Under the pieces are notes generated by a model, which had not been told where the DNA came from, did not search any database, and saw nothing but the letters and a program-made list of their open reading frames with translations. A DNA stretch of 64,000 nucleotides, taken from the NCBI RefSeq assembly GCF_001293465.1, contig NZ_JSYZ01000003.1, positions 219,901 through 283,900 on the forward strand, in the 5' to 3' direction. Positions 37,180-47,626 of the stretch are shown one piece after another (within the stretch, counting starts at the first letter, position 1; each line of letters opens with the position of its first letter). This DNA is from Pseudomonas asplenii (GTDB lineage: Bacteria > Pseudomonadota > Gammaproteobacteria > Pseudomonadales > Pseudomonadaceae). The position numbers were made by a program, and so were the translations under genes.

Positions 37180-39000
37180 GTGATCGAAAATCTACGCAAC
37201 ATCGCCATCATCGCCCACGTTGACCATGGCAAGACCACCCTGGTTGACAAACTGCTGCGTCAATCCGGCACCCTGGAACGCAACGAGCTCAACGACGAGC
37301 GCGTGATGGACTCCAACGACCAGGAAAAAGAGCGCGGCATTACCATTCTGGCGAAAAACACCGCCATCAACTGGAACGGCTACCACATCAACATCGTCGA
37401 CACCCCCGGCCACGCCGACTTCGGTGGCGAGGTTGAGCGCGTGATGTCGATGGTCGACTCCGTGCTGCTGCTGGTCGACGCCCAGGACGGCCCCATGCCG
37501 CAAACCCGCTTCGTGACCAAGAAGGCCTTCGAAGCCGGTCTGAAGCCGATCGTCGTGATCAACAAGGTCGACCGTCCGGGCGCGCGTCCTGACTGGGTTC
37601 TGGACCAGATCTTCGACCTGTTCGACAACCTGGGTGCCACCGACGAACAGCTGGACTTCAAGGTCGTCTACGCCTCGGCTCTGAACGGCATCGCCGGTCT
37701 GGACCACACCGACATGGCCGAAGACATGACCCCGCTGTACCAGTCGATCGTCGACAACGTGCCGGCTCCGGACGTCGACCGCGATGGTCCGTTCCAGATG
37801 CAGATCTCCGCGCTGGACTACAACAGCTTCCTGGGCGTGATCGGCGTGGGTCGTATCGCCCGCGGTCGCATCAAGCCGAACACTCCGGTGGTGGCGATCG
37901 ATGTCGACGGCAAGAAGCGCAACGGCCGTATCCTGAAGCTGATGGGCCACCACGGTCTGCACCGTGTGGACGTCGAAGAAGCCGCTGCCGGCGACATCGT
38001 CTGCATCAGCGGTTTCGACGAACTGTTCATCTCCGACACCCTGTGCGACATGAACACCGTCGAGGCGATGAAGCCTCTGACCGTCGACGAGCCGACCGTT
38101 TCCATGACCTTCCAGGTCAACGACTCGCCATTCTGCGGCAAGGAAGGCAAGTTCGTGACCTCCCGTAACATCAAGGAGCGTCTGGACAAGGAGCTGCTCT
38201 ACAACGTGGCACTGCGCGTTGAAGAGGGCGACTCGGCCGACAAGTTCAAGGTTTCCGGCCGTGGTGAGCTGCACCTGTCGGTTCTGATCGAAACCATGCG
38301 TCGCGAAGGCTTCGAAATGGCCGTGGGCCGTCCTGAAGTGATCATCCGCGAAGTGAACGGCGTGAAGCAGGAACCGTTCGAAAACGTCACCATCGACATC
38401 CCTGAGGAATCCCAGGGCAAGGTCATGGAAGAAATGGGTCTGCGCAAGGGCGACCTGACCAACATGGCGCCGGATGGCAAGGGCCGTGTCCGTCTGGAAT
38501 ACAACGTTCCAGCCCGTGGTCTGATCGGTTTCCGTAACCAGTTCCTGACCCTGACCAACGGTGCAGGCATCCTGACCTCGATCTTCGATCGCTACGACAC
38601 CATGAAGCCAGGCCAGATGTCCGGCCGTCTGAACGGTGTTCTGGTTTCGATCGAGACCGGCAAGGCCCTGACCTACTCCCTGGAAACCCTGCAGGCTCGC
38701 GGCAAGCTGTTCATCGAGCACGGCCAGGACATCTACAACGGTCAGATCATCGGTCTGAACAGCCGTGACAACGACCTGGGCGTCAACCCGACCAAGGGCA
38801 AGAAGCTCGACAACATGCGTGCTTCGGGCAAGGACGAGGTGATCGCCCTGGTTCCGCCAGTTCGCCACACCCTGGAACAGGCCCTGGAATTCATCCAGGA
38901 CGACGAGCTGTGCGAAGTCACGCCGAAGTCGATCCGCCTGCGCAAGAAGATCCTGGACGAAGGCGAGCGTACCCGCGCTGCCAAGAAAGCCAAGGCTTGA
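37180..39000 (+). CDS. typA: ribosome-associated GTPase TypA/BipA
   Basis: The 606-aa translational GTPase begins at a GTG with [20 protein letters not shown], containing the P-loop [10 protein letters not shown]3 is [15 protein letters not shown] and G4 is [10 protein letters not shown]. The C-terminal BipA-specific domain includes [18 protein letters not shown] and [10 protein letters not shown]. It binds 70S ribosomes and aids assembly and stress or cold growth. The GTG start agrees with the known family N-terminus. Confidence 0.97.
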   Translation: MIENLRNIAIIAHVDHGKTTLVDKLLRQSGTLERNELNDERVMDSNDQEKERGITILAKNTAINWNGYHINIVDTPGHADFGGEVERVMSMVDSVLLLVDAQDGPMPQTRFVTKKAFEAGLKPIVVINKVDRPGARPDWVLDQIFDLFDNLGATDEQLDFKVVYASALNGIAGLDHTDMAEDMTPLYQSIVDNVPAPDVDRDGPFQMQISALDYNSFLGVIGVGRIARGRIKPNTPVVAIDVDGKKRNGRILKLMGHHGLHRVDVEEAAAGDIVCISGFDELFISDTLCDMNTVEAMKPLTVDEPTVSMTFQVNDSPFCGKEGKFVTSRNIKERLDKELLYNVALRVEEGDSADKFKVSGRGELHLSVLIETMRREGFEMAVGRPEVIIREVNGVKQEPFENVTIDIPEESQGKVMEEMGLRKGDLTNMAPDGKGRVRLEYNVPARGLIGFRNQFLTLTNGAGILTSIFDRYDTMKPGQMSGRLNGVLVSIETGKALTYSLETLQARGKLFIEHGQDIYNGQIIGLNSRDNDLGVNPTKGKKLDNMRASGKDEVIALVPPVRHTLEQALEFIQDDELCEVTPKSIRLRKKILDEGERTRAAKKAKA

Positions 39001-39021
39001 TCTTCTAGCTCCGGCTGAATG

Positions 39022-39059
39022 AAAAACGCCCCCGGTCGAAAGGCCGGGGGCGTTTTTTT
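39022..39059. terminator. rho-independent terminator between typA and YkgJ-like gene
   Basis: AAAAACGCCCCCGG and CCGGGGGCGTTTTTTT form a strong stem around TCGAAAGG, 22 bp after the typA stop. The next gene is convergent and ends about 80 bp further on, so the terminator may serve both. Confidence 0.93.
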
Positions 39060-39141
39060 GTGCGCAAGAAGCCAGGTGGGGCGATGGCTGGGCGGACGTC
39101 TTCGCCGATTCATCCGCGAAGGGTGCACCGCCGGTTTGAAG

Positions 39142-39576
39142 TCAGAACCGTTCCAGGTTCCGGCTCGGCGCCTGGCGCTCCTGGGGCTTGGGCTTGTAGG
39201 CGCAATAGCCCGGGCGCGGGCCGATCTTCGGGTGGTTGCGGCAGGTGTCCGGGCGCTTGTCATAAATGGTGCACAGCCGGGTCTTGCGGTCCAGGTACAG
39301 GCAATCGTTGTTGCTCATGCGCTGCAGGGTGAAGATCTCCGATTTCTGGTTGTAGCGCTCGACGATGCCTTCCTTCTGCAGGCGCTTGGCGATGTTCTTC
39401 GCCGGCTCGCCACGCTCGAACTCGTCGACGATGCCGATGCGGATCAGGTCCTTGATCTTCACTTCCACGGGCAGGGTGCAGCAGCTGGACATGCAGCCGC
39501 CACACATGTGGCTGGAGTACTTCTGCCAGGTTTCCAGGCGGTCGAGCTCTGCGGCTGCGATCAGGGTCGGTTTCAT
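39142..39576 (-). CDS. YkgJ-type Cys-cluster protein
   Basis: The 144-aa protein contains nine Cys in a zinc/iron-chelating CxxCxxxCC-like arrangement: HMCGGCMSSCCTLP near residue 25-35 and, further on, NDCLYLDRKTRLCTIYDKRPDTCRNHP (key residues C, C, C, H) and GYCAYKP. This is the family once called Fe-S oxidoreductase or zinc/iron-chelating. Its function is unknown. It is convergent with typA and divergent from glgP. Confidence 0.83.
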   Translation of the reverse strand: MKPTLIAAAELDRLETWQKYSSHMCGGCMSSCCTLPVEVKIKDLIRIGIVDEFERGEPAKNIAKRLQKEGIVERYNQKSEIFTLQRMSNNDCLYLDRKTRLCTIYDKRPDTCRNHPKIGPRPGYCAYKPKPQERQAPSRNLERF

Positions 39577-39838
39577 CAGGTGGCGTCCAGGGGTGTATCG
39601 GGCGCGCGATCATACCGGGGCCTGTGGATTTGTGAACAACCTTTGACGGTTTTTCGCACAATCGCGGATCTACCGGGAAATTTTTCGCGAATCCGGGTCT
39701 TGAGCGGCCCCTCGAATTTACCGGCCTTCGCCACTTCGAGTGGAAAAAACCCCGAACCAGAGCCATCACCCTGTGTCGAACCGACTAGGCTCAGACAACT
39801 CGTCCCGTAAATTGTCCATCTCGCTAGAGGTCGCATCG

Positions 39839-42289
39839 ATGTCTCAGGAAACGCTTGTCCGTGAAACTGAGGTGGCTGCCTTTCGTGCCGCCGTCCTTGC
39901 CAAACTTACCTATGCAGTGGGTAAGGACCCCGACCATGCCTTCGACCACGACTGGTTCGAGGCGATTGCCCTGGCCGCCCGCGACCATATGGTCGAGCAC
40001 TGGATGGATCACACGCGACAGATCTACCGCAAGGGACAGAAGCGGGTCTATTACCTTTCCCTGGAGTTTCTCATCGGTCGCCTGCTGTACGACAGCCTGA
40101 GCAACCTCGGCCTGCTGGATATCGCCCGCGAGGCGCTGGTGGACCTCGGTGTCGACCTGGAACGCATCCGCCTGCTGGAGCCCGACGCGGCGCTGGGCAA
40201 CGGTGGCCTGGGGCGCCTGGCGGCGTGTTTCATGGAGAGCATGTCGACCCTCGGTATCGCCGGTCATGGCTATGGCATCCGCTACGAGCACGGGCTGTTC
40301 CGTCAGGCGATCGTCGACGGCTGGCAGCAGGAGCAGACCGAGAACTGGCTGGACTTCGGCAACCCCTGGGAGTTCGAGCGGGCCGAGGTGATCTACCCGG
40401 TGGGCTTTGGTGGCAGCGTCGAGACCGTGCATGACGAGACCGGCCAGGCCCGGCAGGTCTGGTGGCCGGCGGAAACCGTGCGGGCGGTCGCCTATGACAC
40501 GCCGGTGGTCGGTTGGCGCGGGGCCAGTGTGAACACCCTGCGCCTGTGGCGGGCCCGGGCCACGGAGGAGCTGCACCTGGAGCGTTTCAATGCCGGCGAC
40601 CACCTGGGGGCGGTGGCCGAGGTCGCCAGGGCCGAAAGCATCTCCCGCGTGCTCTACCCGGCGGACAGCACCGAGGCGGGGCAGGAACTGCGGCTGCGCC
40701 AGGAGTACTTCTTCGTTTCGGCATCGCTGCAGGACCTGCTGCGGCGGCACAAGAACATGCACGACTCGGTGCTCAGTCTCGGTGAACATGCGGCGATCCA
40801 GCTGAATGACACCCACCCCTCGATTGCCGTCGCCGAACTGATGCGGCAATTGGTCGACCTGCACGGCGTGACCTGGGACGCGGCCTGGCAGGTGACCGTC
40901 GAAACGCTTTCCTACACCAACCACACCCTGCTGCCGGAGGCCCTGGAAACCTGGCCGGTGGGCCTGATGGAACGCATGCTGCCGCGGCACATGCAGATCA
41001 TCTACCTGATCAATGCCCAGCATATCGATGCGCTGCGGGCCAAGGGCATCCATGACTTCGACGTGCTGCGCTCGGTGTCGCTGATCGAGGAAGACAACGG
41101 CCGCCGGGTGCGCATGGGCAACCTGGCGTTCCTCGGTTCCCACAGTGTCAACGGCGTGTCCGGCCTGCATACGCAACTGATGCGCAGCACGGTGTTTTCC
41201 GAGCTGCACAAGCTCTACCCGGAGCGGATCAACAACAAGACCAACGGCATCACCTTCCGCCGCTGGCTGTACCAGGCCAACCCGCGGCTGACCGAGATGA
41301 TGGTCGATGCCCTGGGGGCCGAAGTGCTCGATCGCCCCGAGGATTTGCTGGTGGGCCTGGAGCCGTTCGCCGAAAAGGCCGGCTTTCGCAAGCAGTTCGC
41401 CGAGCAGCGCCTGCACAACAAGCGTGCCTTGGCGGCATTGATCCAGGAGCGGCTGGGCATTGCGGTCAACCCGGCGGCGATGTTCGATGTGCAGGTCAAG
41501 CGGATTCACGAATACAAGCGCCAGTTGCTCAACCTGTTGCACACCGTGGCGCTGTACCAGGCGATCCGCGCCGAGCCGGAAACCGACTGGGTGCCGCGGG
41601 TGAAGATCTTCGCCGGCAAGGCCGCGGCGAGTTATCACCAGGCCAAGCTGATCATCAAGCTGACCAACGACATCGCCCGTACCGTCAACAACGACCCGAC
41701 CGTGCGCGGCCTGCTCAAGGTGGTGTTCCTGCCCAACTACAACGTCAGCCTGGCGGAAAGCATCATTCCGGCCGCCGACCTGTCGGAGCAGATCTCCACT
41801 GCCGGTTTCGAGGCCTCGGGCACCAGCAACATGAAGTTCGGTCTCAATGGCGCGTTGACCATCGGCACGATGGACGGCGCCAACGTGGAGATGTGCGAGC
41901 GGGTCGGCCAGGAGCACATGTTCATCTTTGGCCTCAGTGCCCAGCAGGTCGAATCGCGCAAGCGCAATGGCGAGTTCAGTGCCGCGCAGGACGTGGCCGC
42001 CTCCCATCGGCTCAACGATGTGCTGCAGGCGATTCGTGGCGGGGTGTTTTCCCCGGACGATCCGGCACGCTATGTCGGCCTGGTCGACTCGCTGATCGAC
42101 TACGACCGCTTCCTGGTCTGTGCCGACTTCGACAGCTACTGGGCCGCCCAGGGCAAGGTCGAGGCGCTCTGGCACGACAGCAAGGAATGGTGGCGCTCGG
42201 CTGTGCTGAACAGTGCCCGGATGGGCTGGTTCTCCTCGGACCGGACCATTCGCGAGTACGCCACCGAGATCTGGAAAGCGTTGGAGTAA
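39839..42289 (+). CDS. glgP: glycogen/starch phosphorylase
   Basis: The 816-aa PLP enzyme releases glucose 1-phosphate from alpha-1,4-glucans. The PLP-Lys region reads EASGTSNMKFGLNGALTIG, with GTMDGANVEM after it. GGLGRLAACFMESMSTL and HMQIIYLINAQH are conserved family segments. The ATG at 39839 (MSQETLVRE) is preferred to a longer open frame that has no homologous sequence. It stands apart from other glycogen genes, which are not in the window. Confidence 0.95.
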   Translation: MSQETLVRETEVAAFRAAVLAKLTYAVGKDPDHAFDHDWFEAIALAARDHMVEHWMDHTRQIYRKGQKRVYYLSLEFLIGRLLYDSLSNLGLLDIAREALVDLGVDLERIRLLEPDAALGNGGLGRLAACFMESMSTLGIAGHGYGIRYEHGLFRQAIVDGWQQEQTENWLDFGNPWEFERAEVIYPVGFGGSVETVHDETGQARQVWWPAETVRAVAYDTPVVGWRGASVNTLRLWRARATEELHLERFNAGDHLGAVAEVARAESISRVLYPADSTEAGQELRLRQEYFFVSASLQDLLRRHKNMHDSVLSLGEHAAIQLNDTHPSIAVAELMRQLVDLHGVTWDAAWQVTVETLSYTNHTLLPEALETWPVGLMERMLPRHMQIIYLINAQHIDALRAKGIHDFDVLRSVSLIEEDNGRRVRMGNLAFLGSHSVNGVSGLHTQLMRSTVFSELHKLYPERINNKTNGITFRRWLYQANPRLTEMMVDALGAEVLDRPEDLLVGLEPFAEKAGFRKQFAEQRLHNKRALAALIQERLGIAVNPAAMFDVQVKRIHEYKRQLLNLLHTVALYQAIRAEPETDWVPRVKIFAGKAAASYHQAKLIIKLTNDIARTVNNDPTVRGLLKVVFLPNYNVSLAESIIPAADLSEQISTAGFEASGTSNMKFGLNGALTIGTMDGANVEMCERVGQEHMFIFGLSAQQVESRKRNGEFSAAQDVAASHRLNDVLQAIRGGVFSPDDPARYVGLVDSLIDYDRFLVCADFDSYWAAQGKVEALWHDSKEWWRSAVLNSARMGWFSSDRTIREYATEIWKALE

Positions 42290-42314
42290 TCTTTTGCAAT
42301 AAGTTGTGAGGCCG

Positions 42315-42331
42315 ACCCCACTCTGGTGGGG
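42315..42331 (+). repeat. hairpin after glgP
   Basis: CCCCAC-tctg-GTGGGG, with an additional GGCC/GGCC-like flank, lies 26 bp after the glgP stop. It lacks a T-run, and a -10-like TATACT follows within 25 bp. It separates glgP from the downstream membrane gene. Confidence 0.5.
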
Positions 42332-42411
42332 CCGGATCGATATACTACGCGGCAGATTGGCCGGCTCCCACAAGAGCGGGCGTGTCGTGACGCCGCTTAG
42401 GGATATCGTGC

Positions 42412-45400
42412 ATGCAATGGATTCTGATGCTGGTCGGGTTGGTACTGGGCTGGATGGTCGACGAGATCATCCTTGACGCCCTGATCGGCGCATTGTTCGG
42501 TTTGGTGATCGGCCAGGCGTTCCGCCTCGGGAGCCTGGGGCGCAGGGCTCGCGCTCAGGAGGCCCGCTTGCAGCAGGCGCAACAGGCGCTGGCCAGCCTC
42601 GAGCAGCGGGTTCGCGAACTGGAGGTGGTCGGCGTCGCCCGGGCGGAACCGCCTGTTGCCGCTGCCGTCGAGCCCACCCCGGTCGTCGTCGACGAAGCAC
42701 CTGTCGCCCCCCAGGCAGCCGAGCCGATCGTCGAGCCGGCTGCGCAGGCGCCACGCGCCGAGCCCGAACTGATCTGGGAACTCCCGCCGGAACTGCAAGA
42801 GCTCTCGCCGCGCAATGAGCCCCAGGCCGTACGCCCCGAAGTCGACGCCTGGACGCCGCAGCCGATCGAGGTCCGCGAGCCGGTCGCGCCGCCTGTACCT
42901 CCGACTGCCCGCGAGCCGAACCTGATCGAGCGTGCCGTGGCGGGCGCCCGCAACTGGCTGTTCGGTGGCAACACCGTGCTGCGGGTCGGCGTGCTGCTGC
43001 TGTTCCTCGGCCTGGCCTTCCTGTTGCGTTATGCCACCGAGGGCATGGTGGTGCCGGTCGAGCTGCGCTACGCCGGCGTCGCCGGCTGTGCGCTCGGGCT
43101 GCTCGGCCTGGGCTGGTGGCTGCGCCTGCGCAATGGCAGCTACGGCCTGATGCTGCAGGGCACGGGGATCGCCGTGCTGTACCTGACGGTGTTCGCCGCG
43201 ATGCGCCTGCACCCGTTGCTCGACCCTTCCGCCGCCCTTGGCCTGCTGGTGGCGGTCACGGTGTTCTCGGCGATTCTCGCGGTGACCCAGGACGCCCTCG
43301 GGCTGGCCGCGGCTGCCGCGCTGGGCGGCTTTGCCGCGCCGATCCTGACCTCCACCGGCTCCGGCAACCATGTCGCCCTGTTCAGTTACTTCATCCTGCT
43401 GAACAGCGGCATCCTGGCGATCGCCTGGTTCAAGGCCTGGCGCCTGCTCAATCTGATCGGCTTCGTCGGCACCTTCGGTATCGGCTTCGCCTGGGGCGTG
43501 CGTTCCTACCAGCCCGAGCTGCTGTGGAGCACCGAGCCGTTCCTGGTGCTGTTCTTCCTGATGTACCTGGCTATCGGCCTGCTGTTCGCCCGGCGCAAGC
43601 TGCGGGAAATGACCGGCGGGCCGCAGGACGACAGTCGTGAAGGGCTGTTGCACTGGTCGGCGCGCCAGGGCGACTACGTCGATGGCACCCTGCTGTTCGG
43701 CCCGCCGCTGGTGGGCTTCGGGCTGCAGTTCGCGCTGGTCCAGCATCTGGAGCTCGCGGCGGCGTTCAGCGCCCTGGCGCTGGGGATCATCTACATGGGC
43801 CTGGCCCGCCTGCTGATGGGCGGCCGCGCGCTGCTGCTGGCGGAAACCTGCCTGGCACTGGGGGTGATCTTCGCCAGCCTGGCGATTCCGCTGGGCCTCG
43901 ATGCGCGCTGGACGGCGGCGGCCTGGGCAGTGGAGGGCGCGGGGGTGTTCTGGCTCGGCCTGCGCCAGCAACGGCCGTTCGCGCGGATCTTCGCGCTATT
44001 GCTGCAATTGGGCTCGGCCCTGTCGTTCGCCGGCACCCTGCAGGCGGGCGAACACAGCCTGCTCGATGCCGCGCCGCTGGGCGCTTTGCTGCTGGGGTTG
44101 GCCCTGTTGTTCAGCTTCTGGCAATTGCGCCAGGCCGCGCCCGGAGAGGCGGCCGAGTGGGAGCGGCGCGGCGTTCCGGTGCTGGCCTGCCTGGGCCTGG
44201 CCTTCCTCTATCTGCTGGCGCCGCTGTTCTTCCTCAGCCAGGGCACGGCCATCAGTTGGGCGCTGGCCGGGCTGGCGACGCTGTTTGCCGGCCTGCGTCT
44301 GCAATCGCGGGCGTTCCTGTTCAGCGCGTTTGCCGTGCAACTGCTCGGCGGCGCGCTGTTCCTGGCGCGGCTGCAGGGGGCCGAAGGCGAGTCGTCGGCG
44401 GTGTTCAGTGCCGGCTGGAGCGGCCTGATGAGTGCTTCGCTGATCGGCCTGTCGCTGATCGGCGGGATGTTGCTGGCGGCCCGCGACGAGATGGTGCGCA
44501 ACGATGCCCGGCTGCTGCGGGCATTGTCGGTAATCCTGCTGGCAGGCCTGGCGTTGATCAACCTGGCGGTGCTGTTCGTACTGCCCTGGGGCACGGCCAG
44601 TGGTGTCTGGGCCGCCAGCGGCCTGCTGATCATCTGGCTGAGCCTGTACCTGCGCCAGCGTCTGAGTTTCCTCTTCGGCCTGCTGTTGCAACTGATCGGT
44701 GGCGGGGCCTTCCTGCTCGAAGGGGCGGTGCAGTTCGGCGCGTTCGACAGCGATGGCCTGCGTCTGCTCGGCCACAGCGGTTTCTGGACGCCGCTGGTGC
44801 TCGGGCTGGCCGCCTTCGTCGGCGCCTGGCGCCTGCAGCGGGACAGCCTGCCGACGGTGTTCGATGTCCTGAGCCTGCAGCGTCTGTCCCAGGTGCTGCT
44901 GGTCTGGGGCACCGGCTGGTGGGCACTGGCCTGGGCCGGTGAAGTCATGCTGTTCGCCGCGCCGTCCAGTTGGGCGTCCTGGATGCTGGCAATCGCCACG
45001 GCCAGTGTGGCGCTTTGGGCACTCCTGGCGGTGCGCCTGCGCTGGCCGGACCTGGCCCGGTTGTGCAGCCTGCTGGTGCCGGTGGCCGGGATCATCCTGC
45101 TGCTGGACTGGACCCGCCTCTACAACCCGGCGGCACAGTTCGGCTGGCTGGTGTGGCCGGCGCTGTTCGCCGTGCACCTGCTGTCGTTGCGCAAGTTGGC
45201 GCCGCAGTTGCCGGCACGGGTATCGAGTGTCGCCCACGTGCTGGGTTGCTGGCTGATCCTTGGCGTGCTGGCGCTGGAGTTGCGCTACGGCCTGCTGTTG
45301 CTGTCGGAGCATTACAACGCCTGGCGCTGGCTGGGTTACGCGATCCTGCCGAGCCTGTACCTGGTGCTGATGGCCGCGCCGCGCGAATGGCCGTGGCCGA

Positions 45401-46041
45401 TTGCCGCCTACTCACGCGAATACCGCCTGTACGCTGCCGCACCGCTGGCCTTGCTGATGCTCGGCTGGTTCTGGCTGGCCAACAGCTTCAGCGACGGTCA
45501 CGCCGAGCCGCTGCCGTACGTGCCGCTGCTCAACCCGCTGGAACTGGGGTTGCTGTTCGCCCTGGGCAGCCTCTACATCTGGTCGCGCAGCGCGGTGCCC
45601 CAGCTGGGTGTACGCGCCGCCCACGCCGAGCTGGCCGCCCAGGCGGTCTGCAGCCTGTCGCTGTTCGCCTTCGTCACGGCGCTGGTGATGCGCGCCGCCC
45701 ACCATTGGGGTGGGGTGGATTTCGAGCTGGATGCGCTGTTGGGGTCGATGCTGGTGCAGGCCGGTCTGTCGATCGCCTGGAGCCTGATCGCCCTGAGCCT
45801 GATGATCGGTGGCCACCTGCGCCATCGTCGCGAGGTCTGGCTGATGGGTGCGGCGCTGATCGCCGTGGTGGTGGCCAAGCTGTTCTTCGTCGAGCTGAGC
45901 AACCGTGGCGGCCTGGCGCGGATCGTCTCGTTCATCGGCGTCGGTGTGCTGATGCTGGTGGTGGGCTATTTCGCGCCGCTGCCGCCCAAGCGCGCGGAGG
46001 CCGAGCCGACCGACAAGCAAACGGAAGGAGTGTCGTCTTGA
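42412..46041 (+). CDS. large DUF2339 polytopic membrane protein
   Basis: The 1209-aa protein starts with one membrane helix (about 3-25), a coiled-coil segment (residues about 45-72, QEARLQQAQQALASLEQR), and a Pro/Val/Glu-rich linker to about residue 170. The rest, from about 180 on, is nearly continuous hydrophobic helices (over twenty-five). NWLFGGNTVLRVGVLLLFLGLAFLLRY is the DUF2339 start, shown here by NWLFGGNTVLRVG. The function is unknown; no enzyme motif is seen. It overlaps the DUF3999 gene by four bases. Confidence 0.88.
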   Translation: MQWILMLVGLVLGWMVDEIILDALIGALFGLVIGQAFRLGSLGRRARAQEARLQQAQQALASLEQRVRELEVVGVARAEPPVAAAVEPTPVVVDEAPVAPQAAEPIVEPAAQAPRAEPELIWELPPELQELSPRNEPQAVRPEVDAWTPQPIEVREPVAPPVPPTAREPNLIERAVAGARNWLFGGNTVLRVGVLLLFLGLAFLLRYATEGMVVPVELRYAGVAGCALGLLGLGWWLRLRNGSYGLMLQGTGIAVLYLTVFAAMRLHPLLDPSAALGLLVAVTVFSAILAVTQDALGLAAAAALGGFAAPILTSTGSGNHVALFSYFILLNSGILAIAWFKAWRLLNLIGFVGTFGIGFAWGVRSYQPELLWSTEPFLVLFFLMYLAIGLLFARRKLREMTGGPQDDSREGLLHWSARQGDYVDGTLLFGPPLVGFGLQFALVQHLELAAAFSALALGIIYMGLARLLMGGRALLLAETCLALGVIFASLAIPLGLDARWTAAAWAVEGAGVFWLGLRQQRPFARIFALLLQLGSALSFAGTLQAGEHSLLDAAPLGALLLGLALLFSFWQLRQAAPGEAAEWERRGVPVLACLGLAFLYLLAPLFFLSQGTAISWALAGLATLFAGLRLQSRAFLFSAFAVQLLGGALFLARLQGAEGESSAVFSAGWSGLMSASLIGLSLIGGMLLAARDEMVRNDARLLRALSVILLAGLALINLAVLFVLPWGTASGVWAASGLLIIWLSLYLRQRLSFLFGLLLQLIGGGAFLLEGAVQFGAFDSDGLRLLGHSGFWTPLVLGLAAFVGAWRLQRDSLPTVFDVLSLQRLSQVLLVWGTGWWALAWAGEVMLFAAPSSWASWMLAIATASVALWALLAVRLRWPDLARLCSLLVPVAGIILLLDWTRLYNPAAQFGWLVWPALFAVHLLSLRKLAPQLPARVSSVAHVLGCWLILGVLALELRYGLLLLSEHYNAWRWLGYAILPSLYLVLMAAPREWPWPIAAYSREYRLYAAAPLALLMLGWFWLANSFSDGHAEPLPYVPLLNPLELGLLFALGSLYIWSRSAVPQLGVRAAHAELAAQAVCSLSLFAFVTALVMRAAHHWGGVDFELDALLGSMLVQAGLSIAWSLIALSLMIGGHLRHRREVWLMGAALIAVVVAKLFFVELSNRGGLARIVSFIGVGVLMLVVGYFAPLPPKRAEAEPTDKQTEGVSS

Positions 46042-47402
46042 TTCGCAAGTTGAGCCCGGGTCGCCTGGGCGTGCTGCTGCTGTGCCTGAGTGCATCGTTG
46101 TCGGCCCAGGAAAAGCCGGCGGACTTCAGCACTATCGTGCCCCTGGCCCTGAGCGGCGAGGGCCCCTGGTACCGGCTGGAACTGCCGCTGACCTTGCAGG
46201 CCCAGGCCCGCCAGGCCGAACTGAACGACGTCCGGGTGTTCAACTCGGCGGGGGAGCCGCAGGCCTACGCCCTGCTCCAGGAGCAGGCACAGTCGAGCCA
46301 GCAGCGCAGCCAGACCGATGTGAAGTGGTTTCCGCTCTACAGCTCGGCCGATGCCCCCCAGGCCGCGCCCAGCGTGCGGGTGCAATCGACGACGTCCGGC
46401 ACGCTGGTCGAGGTGACGCCGTCCAGCCAGTTGGAAGCCGGCGAAGAAGTGCTGCGTGGCTGGTTGCTCGATGCCAGTGCGATCAAGGCGCCGTTGCAGC
46501 AACTGGTGCTCGACTGGACCAGCGAGCGCGACGGCTTCCAGCGTTTCAGCATCGAGGCCAGCGATGACCTGCAGCACTGGCAGCCCTGGGGCGAGGGTCA
46601 GGTGGCGCGACTGTCCTTTGCCGACGAGCGCATCGAACAGCGCGAGGTGAGCCTGCCGGGGCAGTCGGCGCGTTACCTGCGCCTGCTGTGGCGGTCGCCG
46701 CAGTCGGCACCGGTGTTGAATGCGGCGCAACTGGTGAGCAGCACCAGCAGCCTTTCGGCGTCGCCGCTGGCCTGGTCGCAACCGCTGGCTGGCAGTACGG
46801 CCAAGTCGGGCGAATACACCTGGACGCTGCCCACGGCAATGAACCTGGAACAGGTGCGGATCGAGCTGGCCCAGCCCAACAGCCTGGCGCCGGTGAGCCT
46901 GTATGGGCGGCGCAGTGGCAACGAGGCCTGGCAGACGCTGGGCAGTGGCCTGCTCTATCGGTTGACGCAGGGCGGCCAGGATGTGTTGCAGGACACCCTG
47001 GAGCTGTCCGGCTACGGCGTTGCGCAGTTGAAACTGGTGGTCGACGAGCGTGGCGGTGGGCTCGGAGCAAAGGCTCCGGCGCTGAGTTATGCCGTGCGGC
47101 CGACGCAACTGGTGTTTCTGGCCCGTGGCAACGCACCGTTCTCCCTGGCACTGGGCAATGCGACGGTGGGGGCGGCAAACCTGCCCTTGTCGACGCTGAT
47201 TCCCGACTACAGCCCGCAGCGCCTGGCCGGGGTCGGCAAGGCCACTGCGGGCGCAGCGCAGGCGGCCGCGCCGCAAGCCCCGGCGGTCGCGGCGGCGCCA
47301 ACGACCGACTGGAAAAAGATCGGCCTGTGGGCGGTGCTGCTGCTGGGTGTGGCGGCGCTGGGGGGCATGGCCTTCAGCCTGCTGCGCAAGCCGCAGGGCT
47401 GA
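46038..47402 (+). CDS. DUF3999 exported membrane-anchored protein
   Basis: The 454-aa protein has a signal peptide (IRKLSPGRLGVLLLCLSASL), a large beta-rich extracytoplasmic region and a C-terminal membrane helix (about 430-450, IGLWAVLLLGVAALGGMAF). The only sensible start is TTG at 46038, preceded by AAGGAG and overlapping the DUF2339 stop as TTGA. The pairing with DUF2339 is conserved in Pseudomonas, so the two probably form one inner-membrane complex. The function is unknown. Confidence 0.86.
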   Translation: MIRKLSPGRLGVLLLCLSASLSAQEKPADFSTIVPLALSGEGPWYRLELPLTLQAQARQAELNDVRVFNSAGEPQAYALLQEQAQSSQQRSQTDVKWFPLYSSADAPQAAPSVRVQSTTSGTLVEVTPSSQLEAGEEVLRGWLLDASAIKAPLQQLVLDWTSERDGFQRFSIEASDDLQHWQPWGEGQVARLSFADERIEQREVSLPGQSARYLRLLWRSPQSAPVLNAAQLVSSTSSLSASPLAWSQPLAGSTAKSGEYTWTLPTAMNLEQVRIELAQPNSLAPVSLYGRRSGNEAWQTLGSGLLYRLTQGGQDVLQDTLELSGYGVAQLKLVVDERGGGLGAKAPALSYAVRPTQLVFLARGNAPFSLALGNATVGAANLPLSTLIPDYSPQRLAGVGKATAGAAQAAAPQAPAVAAAPTTDWKKIGLWAVLLLGVAALGGMAFSLLRKPQG

Positions 47403-47626
47403 CGACCGGCACATAGAGTCCTGGGGGCAGTCCGGTCTGGGCCTTCTCTACAGCCTGGCCCCCTGCTTTAGGGGGCTACAGAAGGGGCCTGCCGGCGCTT
47501 TTGGTCTACGCTGAAGCCGACCTGTGAACTCTCTATGCGTCATCCCTGTCTGAGCAGGAGGATTTGCAGCGCAACTCGCGTTAAACTGCGCGGGTTTTCA
47601 AGCCCCCCCTTTCTCCGGAGTCATCC

